Shown here: piece after piece, positions 1 through 8,204 of the stretch
How positions within the stretch are numbered: position 1 is the first letter of the stretch
How the letters are laid out: the number at the start of each line of letters is the position of its first letter
Source of the DNA: Zhongshania marina
GTDB lineage: Bacteria; Pseudomonadota; Gammaproteobacteria; Pseudomonadales; Spongiibacteraceae
Direction of reading: 5' to 3'
NCBI RefSeq assembly: GCF_002915595.1
Contig: NZ_PQGG01000035.1
Location: 1-64,000, forward strand
DNA: 64,000 nucleotides
Notes under the pieces: generated by a model
What the model was told of the DNA's origin: nothing
What the model saw: the letters and a program-made list of their open reading frames with translations, nothing else
Database searches by the model: none
Made by a program: the position numbers and the translations under genes

Positions 1-581
1 TTGCTGTAGGTGTCGACAAATGTCTGCTGGTAAATCCGACCAACACCCTTGAGATTGCCCACGTAGAAGGTGTCTTGAGAGCCAAGATAACCGGGATGAT
101 GGGTTTCAATTTCCCCGCATGCTTCGTCATCATGTTTCTTCTTTTCAAGGGCTGCAACCTGGGCATCACTCAGAATTATCCCGTCAGTAGCGACTCGCTC
201 TTCCAGTGCTTTAAGCCGCTTTTTAAAGTTCTCAAGACCATTGCGTAACCAGATTGACCGAACACCACTGCCAGAAACAAAGACGCCTATTCTGCGCAGT
301 TCGTTACTAGTTCTGTGCTGACCATGGGCTGGCTGCTCAATGGCATAACTAATGACCGCTTGTTCTATCGTTTCATCGACTCGATTTTTGGTGTTAGGGG
401 TTCTGCGGCTTTTGTTAATCAAATTCTCGATCCCGCCATCATCAACCAGCTCACGATAGCGATAGAACGTATCCCGCGATACGCCCATGACCTTGCATGC
501 TTTAGAGACGTTACCGAGCTCTTCCGCTAAATTTAGCAGACCTGCTTTGTGTTTAATGATGGGATTGCTAGTATGGAGCAT
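1..581 (-). CDS. IS481-family transposase, N-terminal part
   Basis: This is the N-terminal part (about 193 residues) of a DDE transposase that cuts and joins the ends of its own element. The frame is open from an ATG at 579-581 to the window edge. The N-terminus (MLHTSNPIIKHKAG) is followed by a helix-turn-helix around residues 18-45 containing GNVSKACKVMGVSRDTFYRY, then a basic linker with NKSRRTPNTKNRVDE and the motif QPAHGQHRTSNEL, all as in the IS481 proteins I know. The last visible residues (YQQTFVDTYS) correspond to the start of the catalytic core with its first aspartate. Whether the rest is intact cannot be judged here. Confidence 0.85.
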   Translation of the reverse strand, partial: MLHTSNPIIKHKAGLLNLAEELGNVSKACKVMGVSRDTFYRYRELVDDGGIENLINKSRRTPNTKNRVDETIEQAVISYAIEQPAHGQHRTSNELRRIGVFVSGSGVRSIWLRNGLENFKKRLKALEERVATDGIILSDAQVAALEKKKHDDEACGEIETHHPGYLGSQDTFYVGNLKGVGRIYQQTFVDTYS

Positions 582-684
582 GAGAGTTACCTTTTTGTTT
601 TGATTTAAGATTCGACACCTTTATCAAAACGGGTAACTCTCTCTTCTTCAAGAAGATATGTCAGATCAGATCGAGACTTCTACA
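1..684 (-). mobile_element. IS481-family insertion sequence, one end only
   Basis: The region holds the 5' part of an IS481-type transposase gene on the minus strand and about 100 bp of upstream terminal sequence. The outermost bases at 659-684, read on the minus strand, begin TGTAGAAGTCTCGATC; ends that start with TGT are usual for this family, so I place the element end near 684. The other end lies beyond the left edge, so the terminal repeat and target duplication cannot be confirmed. An intrinsic terminator with no gene in front of it lies 17 bp outside the element, which suggests the insertion cut or displaced a plus-strand gene. Confidence 0.75.
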
Positions 685-700
685 TGTAATGTAAATAAAA

Positions 701-736
701 GGCGCAGCGAGTAATGTTACTCGCTGCGCCTTTTTT
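701..736 (+). terminator. Rho-independent terminator, orphan
   Basis: A perfect 14-bp stem (701-714 with 717-730, arm GGCGCAGCGAGTAA) with a 2-nt TG loop is followed by six T. A-rich sequence precedes it, so it may act in both directions. No plus-strand gene lies upstream inside the window because the insertion element begins 17 bp away. It most likely ended a gene now separated from it. Confidence 0.85.
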
Positions 737-850
737 GTTTTAGCACCCTATCCCTTATAGCGAGTAAATTGCCTGCTTTGAATGCGGGTCGATTTTGTGC
801 CGACAAAGCTAGTTTTTATCCTATGTTTTTACTTCTCTGTACCCCGCAAG

Positions 851-868
851 TAGACGGGAATCCGTCTA
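851..868. promoter_or_regulatory. Palindrome upstream of the phosphotransferase gene
   Basis: Seven-base arms TAGACGG and CCGTCTA flank a 4-nt GAAT centre, about 78 bp before the downstream start codon. No T-run follows, so an operator is more likely than a terminator. The binding protein is unknown. Confidence 0.35.
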
Positions 869-945
869 TCGAGTGTGGGATCAATGCTTGTTAGTATCTC
901 TATATCGCTTATCGACTAAATATAATTACCTAGGTGTTTAGAGTA

Positions 946-2091
946 ATGAAATTATCATTTGAAGAAATAAAATCTCGTTTTGATGTGGAAAATGCCGCGC
1001 GCAGTGTGGTTACCCGCGCGGACCAAATTCCTATGGCCTACGATTTGCTCAGCAAGGAATGGTTTACGGATGTACTTTGTAAAAACCAGACCGGTACAGA
1101 AGTAGTTGATTGGCGCTTAGGTGATGAAGACGAGGGAACATCTAGTCGCCGTAGAATTTTTCTAGAATACAATAAGCCCGAGTCTGGTCTACCGAGTAGC
1201 GTGTTCTGCAAATCGACTTTTACACTGGCAAGCCGCTGCTTGTTAGGTATGAATGGCGCCATTGAGGGCGAGGTGAACTTCTACAACATCATTCGTCCAC
1301 AATTACAATTAGAAGCGCCGAAGAGCTTATTCGCCAATTTTAATCCCGAAACCCTCAACTCCATTGTCATGCTAGAAGATATGAGTAATGACGTTACCTT
1401 CTGTGATCACCGCACTGTGGTCACCGAAAAAATGGCGCTTGAACAGGTTTCATTGCTGGCTAAATTGCATGGCAAATACTACGAAAGTGATGCCTTTAAA
1501 GGTGAGTTGTCTTACCTGAATACCTGGGAAGATTTTTTTACAATTACCGCCAATGAAGCGGGATTTGGTCCACAGGCTGATATCGGCTTTAAAGAGGCGA
1601 GAGAGGTCATTCCTGCGCGCTTATTTAAGCAAGCAGACAAGGTCTGGCCTGCAACCTTGCAAAGTGTGGCGCGCCACGCGCAGCTTCCCCATACCCTTGT
1701 TCATTCTGATGTGCATTTGAAAAATTGGTATATCACCGCTGACAATCATATGGGTTTGAGTGACTGGCAGTGCATGTGTGTTGGGCATTGGAGTCGAGAC
1801 ATCGCCTATGCACTCTCTACTGGATTGGCGACGGCAGATCGTCGAGCATGGGAAAAAGACTTAATTATTCATTATTTGGCTGAGTTAAAGGCCAATGGCG
1901 GTCCTGAAACGTCCTTTGATGAGGCGTGGACCCAGTATCGGCAGCAGTTGTTTGGTGCTTTAGCGTGGTGGACGCCGGTGCTTAGCCCTAATCCTGATGT
2001 GCCAGATATGCAGCCAAGAGATACCTCTTTAGAGTTTATTGGCAGAATGACTCACGCTATAGACGATTTAGATGCTTTGAATAGCTTTTAA
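946..2091 (+). CDS. APH-family phosphotransferase (ecdysteroid-kinase-like)
   Basis: A 381-residue soluble protein of the aminoglycoside-phosphotransferase/ecdysteroid-kinase-like fold. Such enzymes move the gamma phosphate of ATP to a hydroxyl on a small substrate. The catalytic loop HSDVHLKNW places the base at Asp255 and a metal ligand at Asn260, and LSDWQ at residues 271-275 supplies the second Mg-binding aspartate (Asp273). I chose the ATG at 946 because AGGTG at 932-936 is a suitable ribosome-binding site; an in-frame GTG at 934 lacks one. The gene stands alone and ends at a strong hairpin. Proteins of this type are common among acyl-CoA and steroid catabolic genes, and two further APH genes occur in this window. 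The substrate is unknown. Confidence 0.8.
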   Translation: MKLSFEEIKSRFDVENAARSVVTRADQIPMAYDLLSKEWFTDVLCKNQTGTEVVDWRLGDEDEGTSSRRRIFLEYNKPESGLPSSVFCKSTFTLASRCLLGMNGAIEGEVNFYNIIRPQLQLEAPKSLFANFNPETLNSIVMLEDMSNDVTFCDHRTVVTEKMALEQVSLLAKLHGKYYESDAFKGELSYLNTWEDFFTITANEAGFGPQADIGFKEAREVIPARLFKQADKVWPATLQSVARHAQLPHTLVHSDVHLKNWYITADNHMGLSDWQCMCVGHWSRDIAYALSTGLATADRRAWEKDLIIHYLAELKANGGPETSFDEAWTQYRQQLFGALAWWTPVLSPNPDVPDMQPRDTSLEFIGRMTHAIDDLDALNSF

Positions 2092-2101
2092 TATAGTAAG
2101 G

Positions 2102-2137
2102 GTGCGGCTCAAAACCGGCAAAGATTTTGAGCCGCAC
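2102..2137. terminator. Hairpin between convergent genes
   Basis: A perfect 13-bp stem (2102-2114 with 2125-2137, arm GTGCGGCTCAAAA) with a 10-nt loop lies between the convergent phosphotransferase and LuxR genes. There is no clear T-run, so its efficiency is uncertain, but its position suggests a shared terminator. Confidence 0.6.
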
Positions 2138-2178
2138 TGTGAGATCATTTATTGATGGTGTCGGCGTCGCACAGCGTA

Positions 2179-2946
2179 TTATTTTGGCAGCTGGGCTAGC
2201 GTCGCTATTAGTTCTGTGCGGCTGTGAACACTAAATTTTTTGTAGATATTTCGCAGATAATTTTCAATCGTGTATTCGGAAAGGTTTAAGGTCGCACTGA
2301 TTTTTTTGTTGCTTTTTCCTCTGACTAATTCATTCACAACATCCGCCTCGCGCTGGCTTAGACCGTAATCTCCACGGCAAATTGTTGTAGCGTCAATAAT
2401 AGCGTGCTGCGGTTCATTGTGAAGTCGCTGCCGAATTGACGATTCGATGAGAGTGTCTGCGCAGACCTCTAACCAGTTTTCTACAAGTTGGCTGGCAGCA
2501 TCTAGTTGTAGCTGAGTTCTGTTCCGCGCCCCCTTAGATAAGAGTAGCCCCACAACCAAGTGCAAGTTCTTGCTAATGCCATGTGTGTAGGCAGCCGTTT
2601 CTCGGTAACCCGCATGGCTGAGAACATCTTGGTATAAAGCGTCGGAATTTAGCGTGCTTTCTAGTTGTTGGCGTTTTGTGTTTGTTTGGCCAATGTCCGT
2701 TCGGCGGATATTGTCGGTGTCGCTTGTACCGGCGTGGGGAAGTAGTGGGTCGTGTAGACAGATTCGCTTGCTGTAATTGGCGGCGAGGGTGGCTGGTATG
2801 CCGTCATTAAATAAAAAAGTAATAGGGTGTTGGGGGGTGCTGCGATCGTAAAGCATTAAGGCGATATGATTGGCCCTAGTGATCCGCATTATGTTGTTTG
2901 AAAACTGTTTATCGGCGGCCTGAAATTGCTGCGTATAGCTATTCAT
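2179..2946 (-). CDS. LuxR-family transcriptional regulator
   Basis: A 255-residue regulator with a C-terminal LuxR-type helix-turn-helix over roughly residues 193-250: LSQREADVVNELVRGKSNKKISATLNL followed by SEYTIENYLRNIYKKF. The N-terminal 180 residues carry no domain I can name with certainty. A phosphoacceptor receiver domain is not evident, and a ligand-binding role is possible. It is clearly related to the regulator at 17770-18522: both share SEYTIEN, an I-Y-K/R-KF segment and VHSRT near the end. The two genes sit at opposite ends of the alicyclic-acid island, which suggests both control it. The start at 2946 has GGGG a few bases upstream. Confidence 0.85.
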   Translation of the reverse strand: MNSYTQQFQAADKQFSNNIMRITRANHIALMLYDRSTPQHPITFLFNDGIPATLAANYSKRICLHDPLLPHAGTSDTDNIRRTDIGQTNTKRQQLESTLNSDALYQDVLSHAGYRETAAYTHGISKNLHLVVGLLLSKGARNRTQLQLDAASQLVENWLEVCADTLIESSIRQRLHNEPQHAIIDATTICRGDYGLSQREADVVNELVRGKSNKKISATLNLSEYTIENYLRNIYKKFSVHSRTELIATLAQLPK

Positions 2947-3028
2947 TGTTTACCCCAATTATAGTTTTATCTGGAGTGTTTAACGTCGCATGGGTGTGAG
3001 GAATTTTATCGCGCTTTGGTAAGGGTAT

Positions 3029-3060
3029 AAAGCAACCCCGCAAGATGGCGAGGCTGCTTT
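3029..3060 (-). terminator. Terminator of the badH-badI operon
   Basis: Arms 3029-3041 and 3048-3060 surround a 6-nt loop. In minus-strand RNA all 13 pairs form, two of them as G-U wobbles. In plus-strand RNA those two positions would be A-C mismatches. The asymmetry and the UUUAU that follows mark it as a terminator for the minus-strand operon. Confidence 0.6.
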
Positions 3061-3065
3061 ATCAT

Positions 3066-3854
3066 TTAGAATTGACGGAAGTTAGGCTTACGTTTTTCGT
3101 TAAACGCGTTTACGCCTTCTTTCGACTCTTCTGTATCGTAATACAATTTTACGGCATTGAGGCCCATCATGCTGATACCGCGAATAGACTCGGAATCGCA
3201 GTTAAATGAACGCTTAGCCAGTGCCAGCGCAGTGGGGCTGTGTTCCATGATAGTTTCGCACCAGCTTGTTACTTCAGCTTCTAGTTCAGCGGCGGGAACG
3301 ACCTTGTTTACCAAGCCCATATCCATCATTTCTTGTGCAGTGTAGCGCTTGCACATATACCAAATTTCGCGGGCTTTCTTTTCGCCAACGATACGCGCTA
3401 AATAGGCCGTGCCCCAGCCGGCATCAACAGAACCAACTTTAGGTCCTACTTGGCCCATTTTTGCGGTATCAGCCGCAATAGTCATATCGCAAATTGTGGC
3501 GAGCACGTGTCCGCCACCAATCGCAAAACCATTTACCGCTGCAATAACGGGCTTGGGAATATCGCGGATGGCAGATTGCAGCTCGTCAATTGGCAGGCCT
3601 ACCACACCGCGGCCATCGTAGTCGCCGTCGTGGTTAGACTGGTCGCCACCGGTGCAGAACGCTTTGTCGCCAGAACCGGTTAGTACCACTACGCCCACGC
3701 TTTTGTCGCTAGCGGCGGTCAAGAAGGCGTGAATAAGTTCTTCGATGGTTTTGCCACGGAAGGCGTTGTAAACCTTGGGACGGTTAATGGTAATCCACGC
3801 TGCCCCATTGCGGTTTTCGTAGGTAATGTCTTCATAAGGTGTATTTGCAAACAT
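3066..3854 (-). CDS. badI: 2-ketocyclohexanecarboxyl-CoA hydrolase (BadI-like)
   Basis: Hydrolytic ring cleavage: opens 2-oxocyclohexane-1-carboxyl-CoA to a pimelyl-CoA-type dicarboxylic monothioester. The 262-residue protein is a crotonase of the MenB/BadI clade. CTGGDQ at 67-72 and GFAIGGGH at 109-116 form the oxyanion hole, and QVGPKVGSVDAG at 135-146 and YDTEESKEGVNAF near the C-terminus follow. The stretch YDGRGVVGLPIDELQ matches what I remember of Rhodopseudomonas BadI (YDGRGTVGLP) and differs from the corresponding MenB loop, which favours BadI over naphthoate synthase; no men genes are nearby. It lies 37 bp downstream of badH in the same operon. A ring substituent such as isopropyl is possible but cannot be read from the sequence. 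Confidence 0.9.
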   Translation of the reverse strand: MFANTPYEDITYENRNGAAWITINRPKVYNAFRGKTIEELIHAFLTAASDKSVGVVVLTGSGDKAFCTGGDQSNHDGDYDGRGVVGLPIDELQSAIRDIPKPVIAAVNGFAIGGGHVLATICDMTIAADTAKMGQVGPKVGSVDAGWGTAYLARIVGEKKAREIWYMCKRYTAQEMMDMGLVNKVVPAAELEAEVTSWCETIMEHSPTALALAKRSFNCDSESIRGISMMGLNAVKLYYDTEESKEGVNAFNEKRKPNFRQF

Positions 3855-3891
3855 AGTAATTTACCTCTTTAAAGCTGTGTTTAAACGGGAC

Positions 3892-4659
3892 TTAGCCGTG
3901 CATTGTTAAGCCGCCGGAAACAGAAATGGTCTGTCCGGTGATGTAGTCAGCGTCGTCGCTACCAAGGAAGGCGATGATGCCTGCGTAGTCATCTGCTTTA
4001 CCCATACGGCGCAGTGGAATACCTCTAGCCATTGAGTCCTTCCATTTTTGCGCTTCTTCACCAGTACCTGCTACGGCTGCCATTGCAGGAGTATCGGTTG
4101 GGCCAGGGCAAACGGAGTTTACTAATACATTGTTGCGCGCTAATTCGCGTGCGATTGATTTACCAAATGCGATTGTGCCGCCTTTACAGGCTGAATATAC
4201 CGCCTCATGGCTGGTGCCAACACGACCTGCATCAGAGGCGACGTTGATGACGCGTCCAGCGTTGCGTTCGGCCATGCGTTTGCAGACTGCTGCGTGCATG
4301 TGTATTGGGCCGTAAAGGTTTAGATTAATAATTTTTTGCCACAATTCCGGCGTGGTTTTGAGGAAAGGCGTGATTTGATCCCAGCCCGCATTGTTTACCA
4401 ACATCCAGATTGGTCCAAGCGTTTCTTCAACTTGGGCTACGGCAGCTTCTACGGCATCCATATTGGTGATGTCAGCAATAAAAGGCGTTACGCTGCCCGC
4501 TGCCGAGCTAGCTTTGGCGGCAACTTGCTCTGCTGCTGCGCCATTGATGTCGAATAACGCGACTTTGCAGCCTTCTTCGGCTAGACGTAAAACTATTGCT
4601 TCACCAATGCCGCTGCCACCACCGGTAACGATGGCAACCTTTCCATTTAAGCCTTTCAT
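3892..4659 (-). CDS. badH: 2-hydroxycyclohexanecarboxyl-CoA dehydrogenase (BadH-like)
   Basis: An NAD-dependent short-chain dehydrogenase of 255 residues predicted to oxidise 2-hydroxycyclohexanecarboxyl-CoA to the 2-keto ester used by BadI. The Rossmann motif TGGGSGIG is at 12-19 and NNAGWD at 89-94. The catalytic triad is Ser142, Tyr155 and Lys159 (ASDAGRVGTSHEAVYSACKG). The C-terminus DYITGQTISVSGGLTMHG matches remembered BadH sequences closely. It is the first gene of a two-gene operon with badI. The 150-bp upstream region has a copy of the shared 18-bp motif at 4756-4773, so control with the other island operons is likely. Confidence 0.88.
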   Translation of the reverse strand: MKGLNGKVAIVTGGGSGIGEAIVLRLAEEGCKVALFDINGAAAEQVAAKASSAAGSVTPFIADITNMDAVEAAVAQVEETLGPIWMLVNNAGWDQITPFLKTTPELWQKIINLNLYGPIHMHAAVCKRMAERNAGRVINVASDAGRVGTSHEAVYSACKGGTIAFGKSIARELARNNVLVNSVCPGPTDTPAMAAVAGTGEEAQKWKDSMARGIPLRRMGKADDYAGIIAFLGSDDADYITGQTISVSGGLTMHG

Positions 4660-4755
4660 GTGTTGATAAACTCCTACTTTACGAACTATTAAAGGGTGAG
4701 TTTGATAAAGGAAAACACCCTGACTGCAAATGATATCTATACTACATTAACTGTT

Positions 4756-4788
4756 CGCATGATTACAATATGCAAACACTTATATCAA
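4756..4788 (-). promoter_or_regulatory. badHI promoter region with shared motif (site C)
   Basis: The plus strand at 4756-4773 reads CGCATGATTACAATATGC, which matches the motif at 8063-8080 (reverse strand) at 15 of 18 positions. Minus-strand TTGATA (4788-4783) and TAATCA (4765-4760), 17 bp apart, are a possible -35/-10 pair for badH overlapping the motif, though the -10 is weak. GCAT and ATGC form outer palindromic arms. Confidence 0.5.
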
Positions 4789-4809
4789 CTTGCGCCCGCG
4801 CTTTGGGTC

Positions 4810-6051
4810 TCACTCAGCCAGCTTTGATTCAAGGCTTTCGCGATGGTCCGGGTGGGCGATAGCAATAATGCGCTCATGTCGCTCACTCGGGGTGGCGCCC
4901 CGCAAATAGGCGGCTCCGAACTCCGTAACGACATAATCGACATCAAACTGAGGTACGCTCACGGGGGTGCCACTGCGAAATTTCGCGGTAATACGCGAGT
5001 GCTTGCCGCTGGGATCGGTCGACGGGAGGGCTACAATTGACAGGCCATCTTGCTGGCGGCTGGCGGCGGCAGCAAAGTCGGGGAGCCCCCCTGGTGCACT
5101 GACGTATTTGTTGTTCAAGGTCTCAGCGTTTACTTGACCCAATACATCTACCTCCAGCGCAGAGTTAATGGCGTGAAGTTTGGGTACTTTGACCAGTACT
5201 GCTGGGTCGTGGGTAAACTCCGCACCGGCAATGTTTAGGGATTGCAGAGTGGGAAGTTGTTTATATAAGTTTTCTGAGCCCACAAATACCGCGGTTGTTA
5301 AGGCATTTTTTTCGCGCAGTGCGCCACTGCTTGCTAGTGGCAGTATCGAGTCAGATAACATGCCGGTGTGAAATCCAAGTTCGCGATGATCGCGCAGCGC
5401 CGCTAAAAGCTGGGAAGGAATTTTTCCTAGGCCGATTTGCAGCGTGGCACCGTTGGGAATGAGTGCCGCGATGTGCTGTGCAATGGCTTCTGATGTGGCG
5501 TTGCTACTACCCGCGTCGTAGCTTTCTAGCGGGGTGTTTGATCTAGCTGTCGCCGTTAGTCGGCTTGCAGCCAAACTGGGTGCTGATGGCGTATTGGGGG
5601 TGTTTGGGTTTATCAGGCCAAGTATTTTGCAGTCGCGGGCGATCAAGCCAGGAAGAAACTCGGCATGGGGGCCGAGTGAGTGGCGGCCATCGACTGCATC
5701 GGCAACTTGCACGACAAGCCAGTCGATACGGGTGCTGGCGGCGCAAAGATATTGTTGTATCTGTTTAAAACTGATTGGCCGAAATTTTATCCCGCCTTTT
5801 TCGTAGTCTTTGCGAAAATGACTTTGCATAAAAAACACCGCCATTTTGCGTTTTGTTTCAATATTGCAAAGATTGCGAGTGTTGATACCCGGGACAAAGC
5901 TGGTAATGAATGTGACGCCGGGTGCAAGGTCTGGATTATTTACCAACATCTCGGTGAGTTCACTCGGTTCGCCGGCGCTACCAGGTATGAACACAGTATC
6001 GCCAGGTTGAAAGTGGGCGGCGAGTTGTTCTATGTCAGCTGCGGTGTTCAT
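4810..6051 (-). CDS. Acetyl-CoA hydrolase/transferase family protein, catalytic Glu absent
   Basis: A 413-residue member of the acetyl-CoA hydrolase/4-hydroxybutyrate CoA-transferase family, which moves CoA between carboxylic acids through a glutamyl-CoA intermediate. The CoA-binding glycine loop is visible as LQIGLGKIPSQLLAAL, and NSALEVDVLGQVN follows about 80 residues later. At the site where the family normally has HTEM, with the glutamate as nucleophile, the sequence is LGFHTGMLSD. The codon is GGC, two base changes from a Glu codon, so a single sequencing error does not explain it. The protein may be a thioesterase, use another residue, or have lost activity. It lies 15 bp downstream of the acetoacetyl-CoA synthetase gene, suggesting linked work on a 3-keto or dicarboxylic acid CoA ester. 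Confidence 0.8.
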   Translation of the reverse strand: MNTAADIEQLAAHFQPGDTVFIPGSAGEPSELTEMLVNNPDLAPGVTFITSFVPGINTRNLCNIETKRKMAVFFMQSHFRKDYEKGGIKFRPISFKQIQQYLCAASTRIDWLVVQVADAVDGRHSLGPHAEFLPGLIARDCKILGLINPNTPNTPSAPSLAASRLTATARSNTPLESYDAGSSNATSEAIAQHIAALIPNGATLQIGLGKIPSQLLAALRDHRELGFHTGMLSDSILPLASSGALREKNALTTAVFVGSENLYKQLPTLQSLNIAGAEFTHDPAVLVKVPKLHAINSALEVDVLGQVNAETLNNKYVSAPGGLPDFAAAASRQQDGLSIVALPSTDPSGKHSRITAKFRSGTPVSVPQFDVDYVVTEFGAAYLRGATPSERHERIIAIAHPDHRESLESKLAE

Positions 6052-6066
6052 TTTGTATCCCTTAAT

Positions 6067-8019
6067 TTATTTGGCAAGTTCGGCGCGATTGCGAAAGTGC
6101 TCCAAGGATTCTGGATTGGCTAAAGCGTGTATCTGTGATGGTTCGCGGCCATTAATAAGTGCAGATACGGCGGTTTCAGCATTTTTTCCGCTGCGAGTTT
6201 TGGGAATGTCATCAACGGCAATAATGAACTTTGGTACATGTCGCGGCGATGCATTTTCGCGGAGAAGCTGGCGAATTTCTGCGCATAATTCATCGCTTAG
6301 TTGTTGACCTTGCGCCAAAACAACAAACAGTACAACGCGAACGTCATTGTCGTATTGTTGGCCGGCGACGACACAGTTCTCGATACATTCTATTTTTTGG
6401 ACTTGGCGGTAAATTTCTGCGGTGCCGATGCGGACGCCACCGGGGTTTAAAACGGAGTCGGAGCGGCCGTGAATGATAAAGCCGCCATTCAGTGTTTCCT
6501 CTGCAAAGTCACCGTGGGTCCATACGTCGGGAAAGCCTGCAAAATATGATTTGGTAAAGCGCTTATTGCCGGGATCGTTGGCAAAGCGTACCGGCATGCT
6601 CGGTGCAGGTGCGCAGCAAACCAGTTCCCCGCGTTCGCCGATGACAGGATTACCGTCTTCATTAAAAATTTGCACGTCCATACCAAGGGCTGGCCCCTGC
6701 ATTTCTCCGGCGTAGACTGACTGCCATTTATTGCCAAGCATAAAGCAAGAGACAATATCTGTACCGCCAGAGCCGGTAGTCAGATGGACTTGGGGTGAAA
6801 CGTGCTCGTATACGTATTCAAATCCTTCTGGAGATAAGACTGAGCCGCCGGCAAAAATTAATTTTAAATCCTTGAGCGGCACCTGGCCTTTGATATCAAT
6901 TTGCTTTTGACCGCAGCGTTCTAAAAAGGCGCTTGGTAGGCCAAGTGTGTTAACTCGTAGCTGCTGCGCAAGCCGGAAAATAGACAGCTCATCCGGCGCG
7001 ACGACGGAGCCATCATAAAGTATGACTGTGGCACCACTAGCTAGGGCACTAATACTCCAATTCCACATCATCCAGCCAAGGGTAGAGGGAAAAATTACCC
7101 GTTGTTGCGCGCTAATATCACAGTGCAATTGGTGCTCTTTGGTGAGCTGGATTAGGGTGCCGCCGTGGCCGTGAACAATACATTTTGGCGCGCCGGTTGT
7201 GCCAGAGGTAAAGAGTACAAATAAGGGGTGGTGAAAGGGCAGGCGAATAAAGTCAGGCTGTTGTGTGTTGTCTGAGGGGAGGGCGTCCTCTAAGTGTACA
7301 CCGACACTGCCTTCGGGCCAGCCGCCGCCAATTTTTACTAAGCGCTTCAGGCTTGGTAAGTCGGCGGCAATCTTGTCGATATTAGCCGCTACATTATAGC
7401 TCTTGCCATTAAAGCGATATTCCGCCACCGAATATAAGACACAAGGATTTACTTGCCCGAGTCGGTCGAGAGCGGCGGCGACCCCAAAATCTGGCGACAC
7501 CGAGGCCCAGCTGGCACCAATACTGGCGGCGGCAAGCATGATTGCTACAGCTTCACCAGCATTAGGTAATACACCGGCGACACAATCGCCCGCGCTAACG
7601 CCGAGTTCGCGGAGTGCTCGTTGGTGTTGAGAAACTCTGCAGCGTAATTCTGAAAAGCTCCAGTGCCGACCTTCACCTTCTTCACCGGCTTCAATAAGTG
7701 CGGTCCAGTGGCCCGGCCAGCGCAGCATGTTTTCTGCGTAGTTAATATTTAACTGGGGAAACCAGCGGGCAAATGGTGCTTGTTCGGTGTTGATTCGGGC
7801 GGGGTGTATGTCGCCGTCATACACAAGACCAAATGCGCTAATGCATTCCGTCCAAAAGGCTTCGGGATTTTGTATAGACCACTGATGTAGGGCGCGAAAG
7901 TCGTGATTAAAGCTGAGCTTATGGGTGGCTTCGATGCCTTTGGCAAAGCTGCTCAATTTAGCAAGTGCTATATCGTCTTTTGATGGTGACCAGAGCGGCA
8001 GAGTCGAGGTAGCTGTCAT
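6067..8019 (-). CDS. Acetoacetyl-CoA synthetase (acetoacetate-CoA ligase)
   Basis: A 650-residue ANL-superfamily adenylating enzyme that activates acetoacetate or a related 3-oxo acid with ATP and CoA. The N-terminus PLWSPSKDDIALAKLSSFAKGIE and NINYAENMLRW are typical of acetoacetyl-CoA synthetases. The P-loop is LFTSGTTGAPKCIVHGHGG, the hinge region carries GRSDSVLNPGGVRIGTAEIY, and the C-terminal adenylation lysine lies in TRSGKNAE. It is first in an operon with the atypical CoA-transferase. The predicted promoter has -10 TACAAT inside the shared 18-bp motif, so I infer co-regulation with badHI. The true substrate could be a larger 3-oxo acid from ring cleavage. Confidence 0.87.
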   Translation of the reverse strand: MTATSTLPLWSPSKDDIALAKLSSFAKGIEATHKLSFNHDFRALHQWSIQNPEAFWTECISAFGLVYDGDIHPARINTEQAPFARWFPQLNINYAENMLRWPGHWTALIEAGEEGEGRHWSFSELRCRVSQHQRALRELGVSAGDCVAGVLPNAGEAVAIMLAAASIGASWASVSPDFGVAAALDRLGQVNPCVLYSVAEYRFNGKSYNVAANIDKIAADLPSLKRLVKIGGGWPEGSVGVHLEDALPSDNTQQPDFIRLPFHHPLFVLFTSGTTGAPKCIVHGHGGTLIQLTKEHQLHCDISAQQRVIFPSTLGWMMWNWSISALASGATVILYDGSVVAPDELSIFRLAQQLRVNTLGLPSAFLERCGQKQIDIKGQVPLKDLKLIFAGGSVLSPEGFEYVYEHVSPQVHLTTGSGGTDIVSCFMLGNKWQSVYAGEMQGPALGMDVQIFNEDGNPVIGERGELVCCAPAPSMPVRFANDPGNKRFTKSYFAGFPDVWTHGDFAEETLNGGFIIHGRSDSVLNPGGVRIGTAEIYRQVQKIECIENCVVAGQQYDNDVRVVLFVVLAQGQQLSDELCAEIRQLLRENASPRHVPKFIIAVDDIPKTRSGKNAETAVSALINGREPSQIHALANPESLEHFRNRAELAK

Positions 8020-8062
8020 AACTTGGGTTCCGATTTTGAACTTGCTGATTTTTAGGTATTAA

Positions 8063-8095
8063 GCATATTGTAAGCTAGCGATATAATTCAGTCCA
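8063..8095 (-). promoter_or_regulatory. Promoter and shared motif (site A) for the acetoacetyl-CoA synthetase operon
   Basis: On the minus strand TGGACT (8095-8090), a 17-bp spacer and TACAAT (8072-8067) form a sigma-70-type promoter about 45 bp before the ATG. The -10 lies inside CGCTAGCTTACAATATGC (8080-8063), the shared motif. Binding there would block transcription, consistent with a repressor site. Confidence 0.6.
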
Positions 8096-8204
8096 TAGAT
8101 GTATTAAAGGCCATGGATTCTTTAGTTCTTTGATCAAAGTAGCGCAGCAAAGGTAATATATTGAGTAACCTTGCATATAGTTTGCTTTATTACTAAATTT
8201 GTGC

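Noticed and set aside
3066-3854. Naphthoate synthase (MenB) as the identity of the crotonase
   Set aside because: The YDGRGVVGLP loop matches BadI, the partner is a BadH-like SDR and there are no menaquinone genes nearby.
5680-6123. A 147-codon plus-strand frame overlapping the CoA-transferase gene
   Set aside because: It is antisense to a well-supported gene and has no motif or ribosome-binding site.
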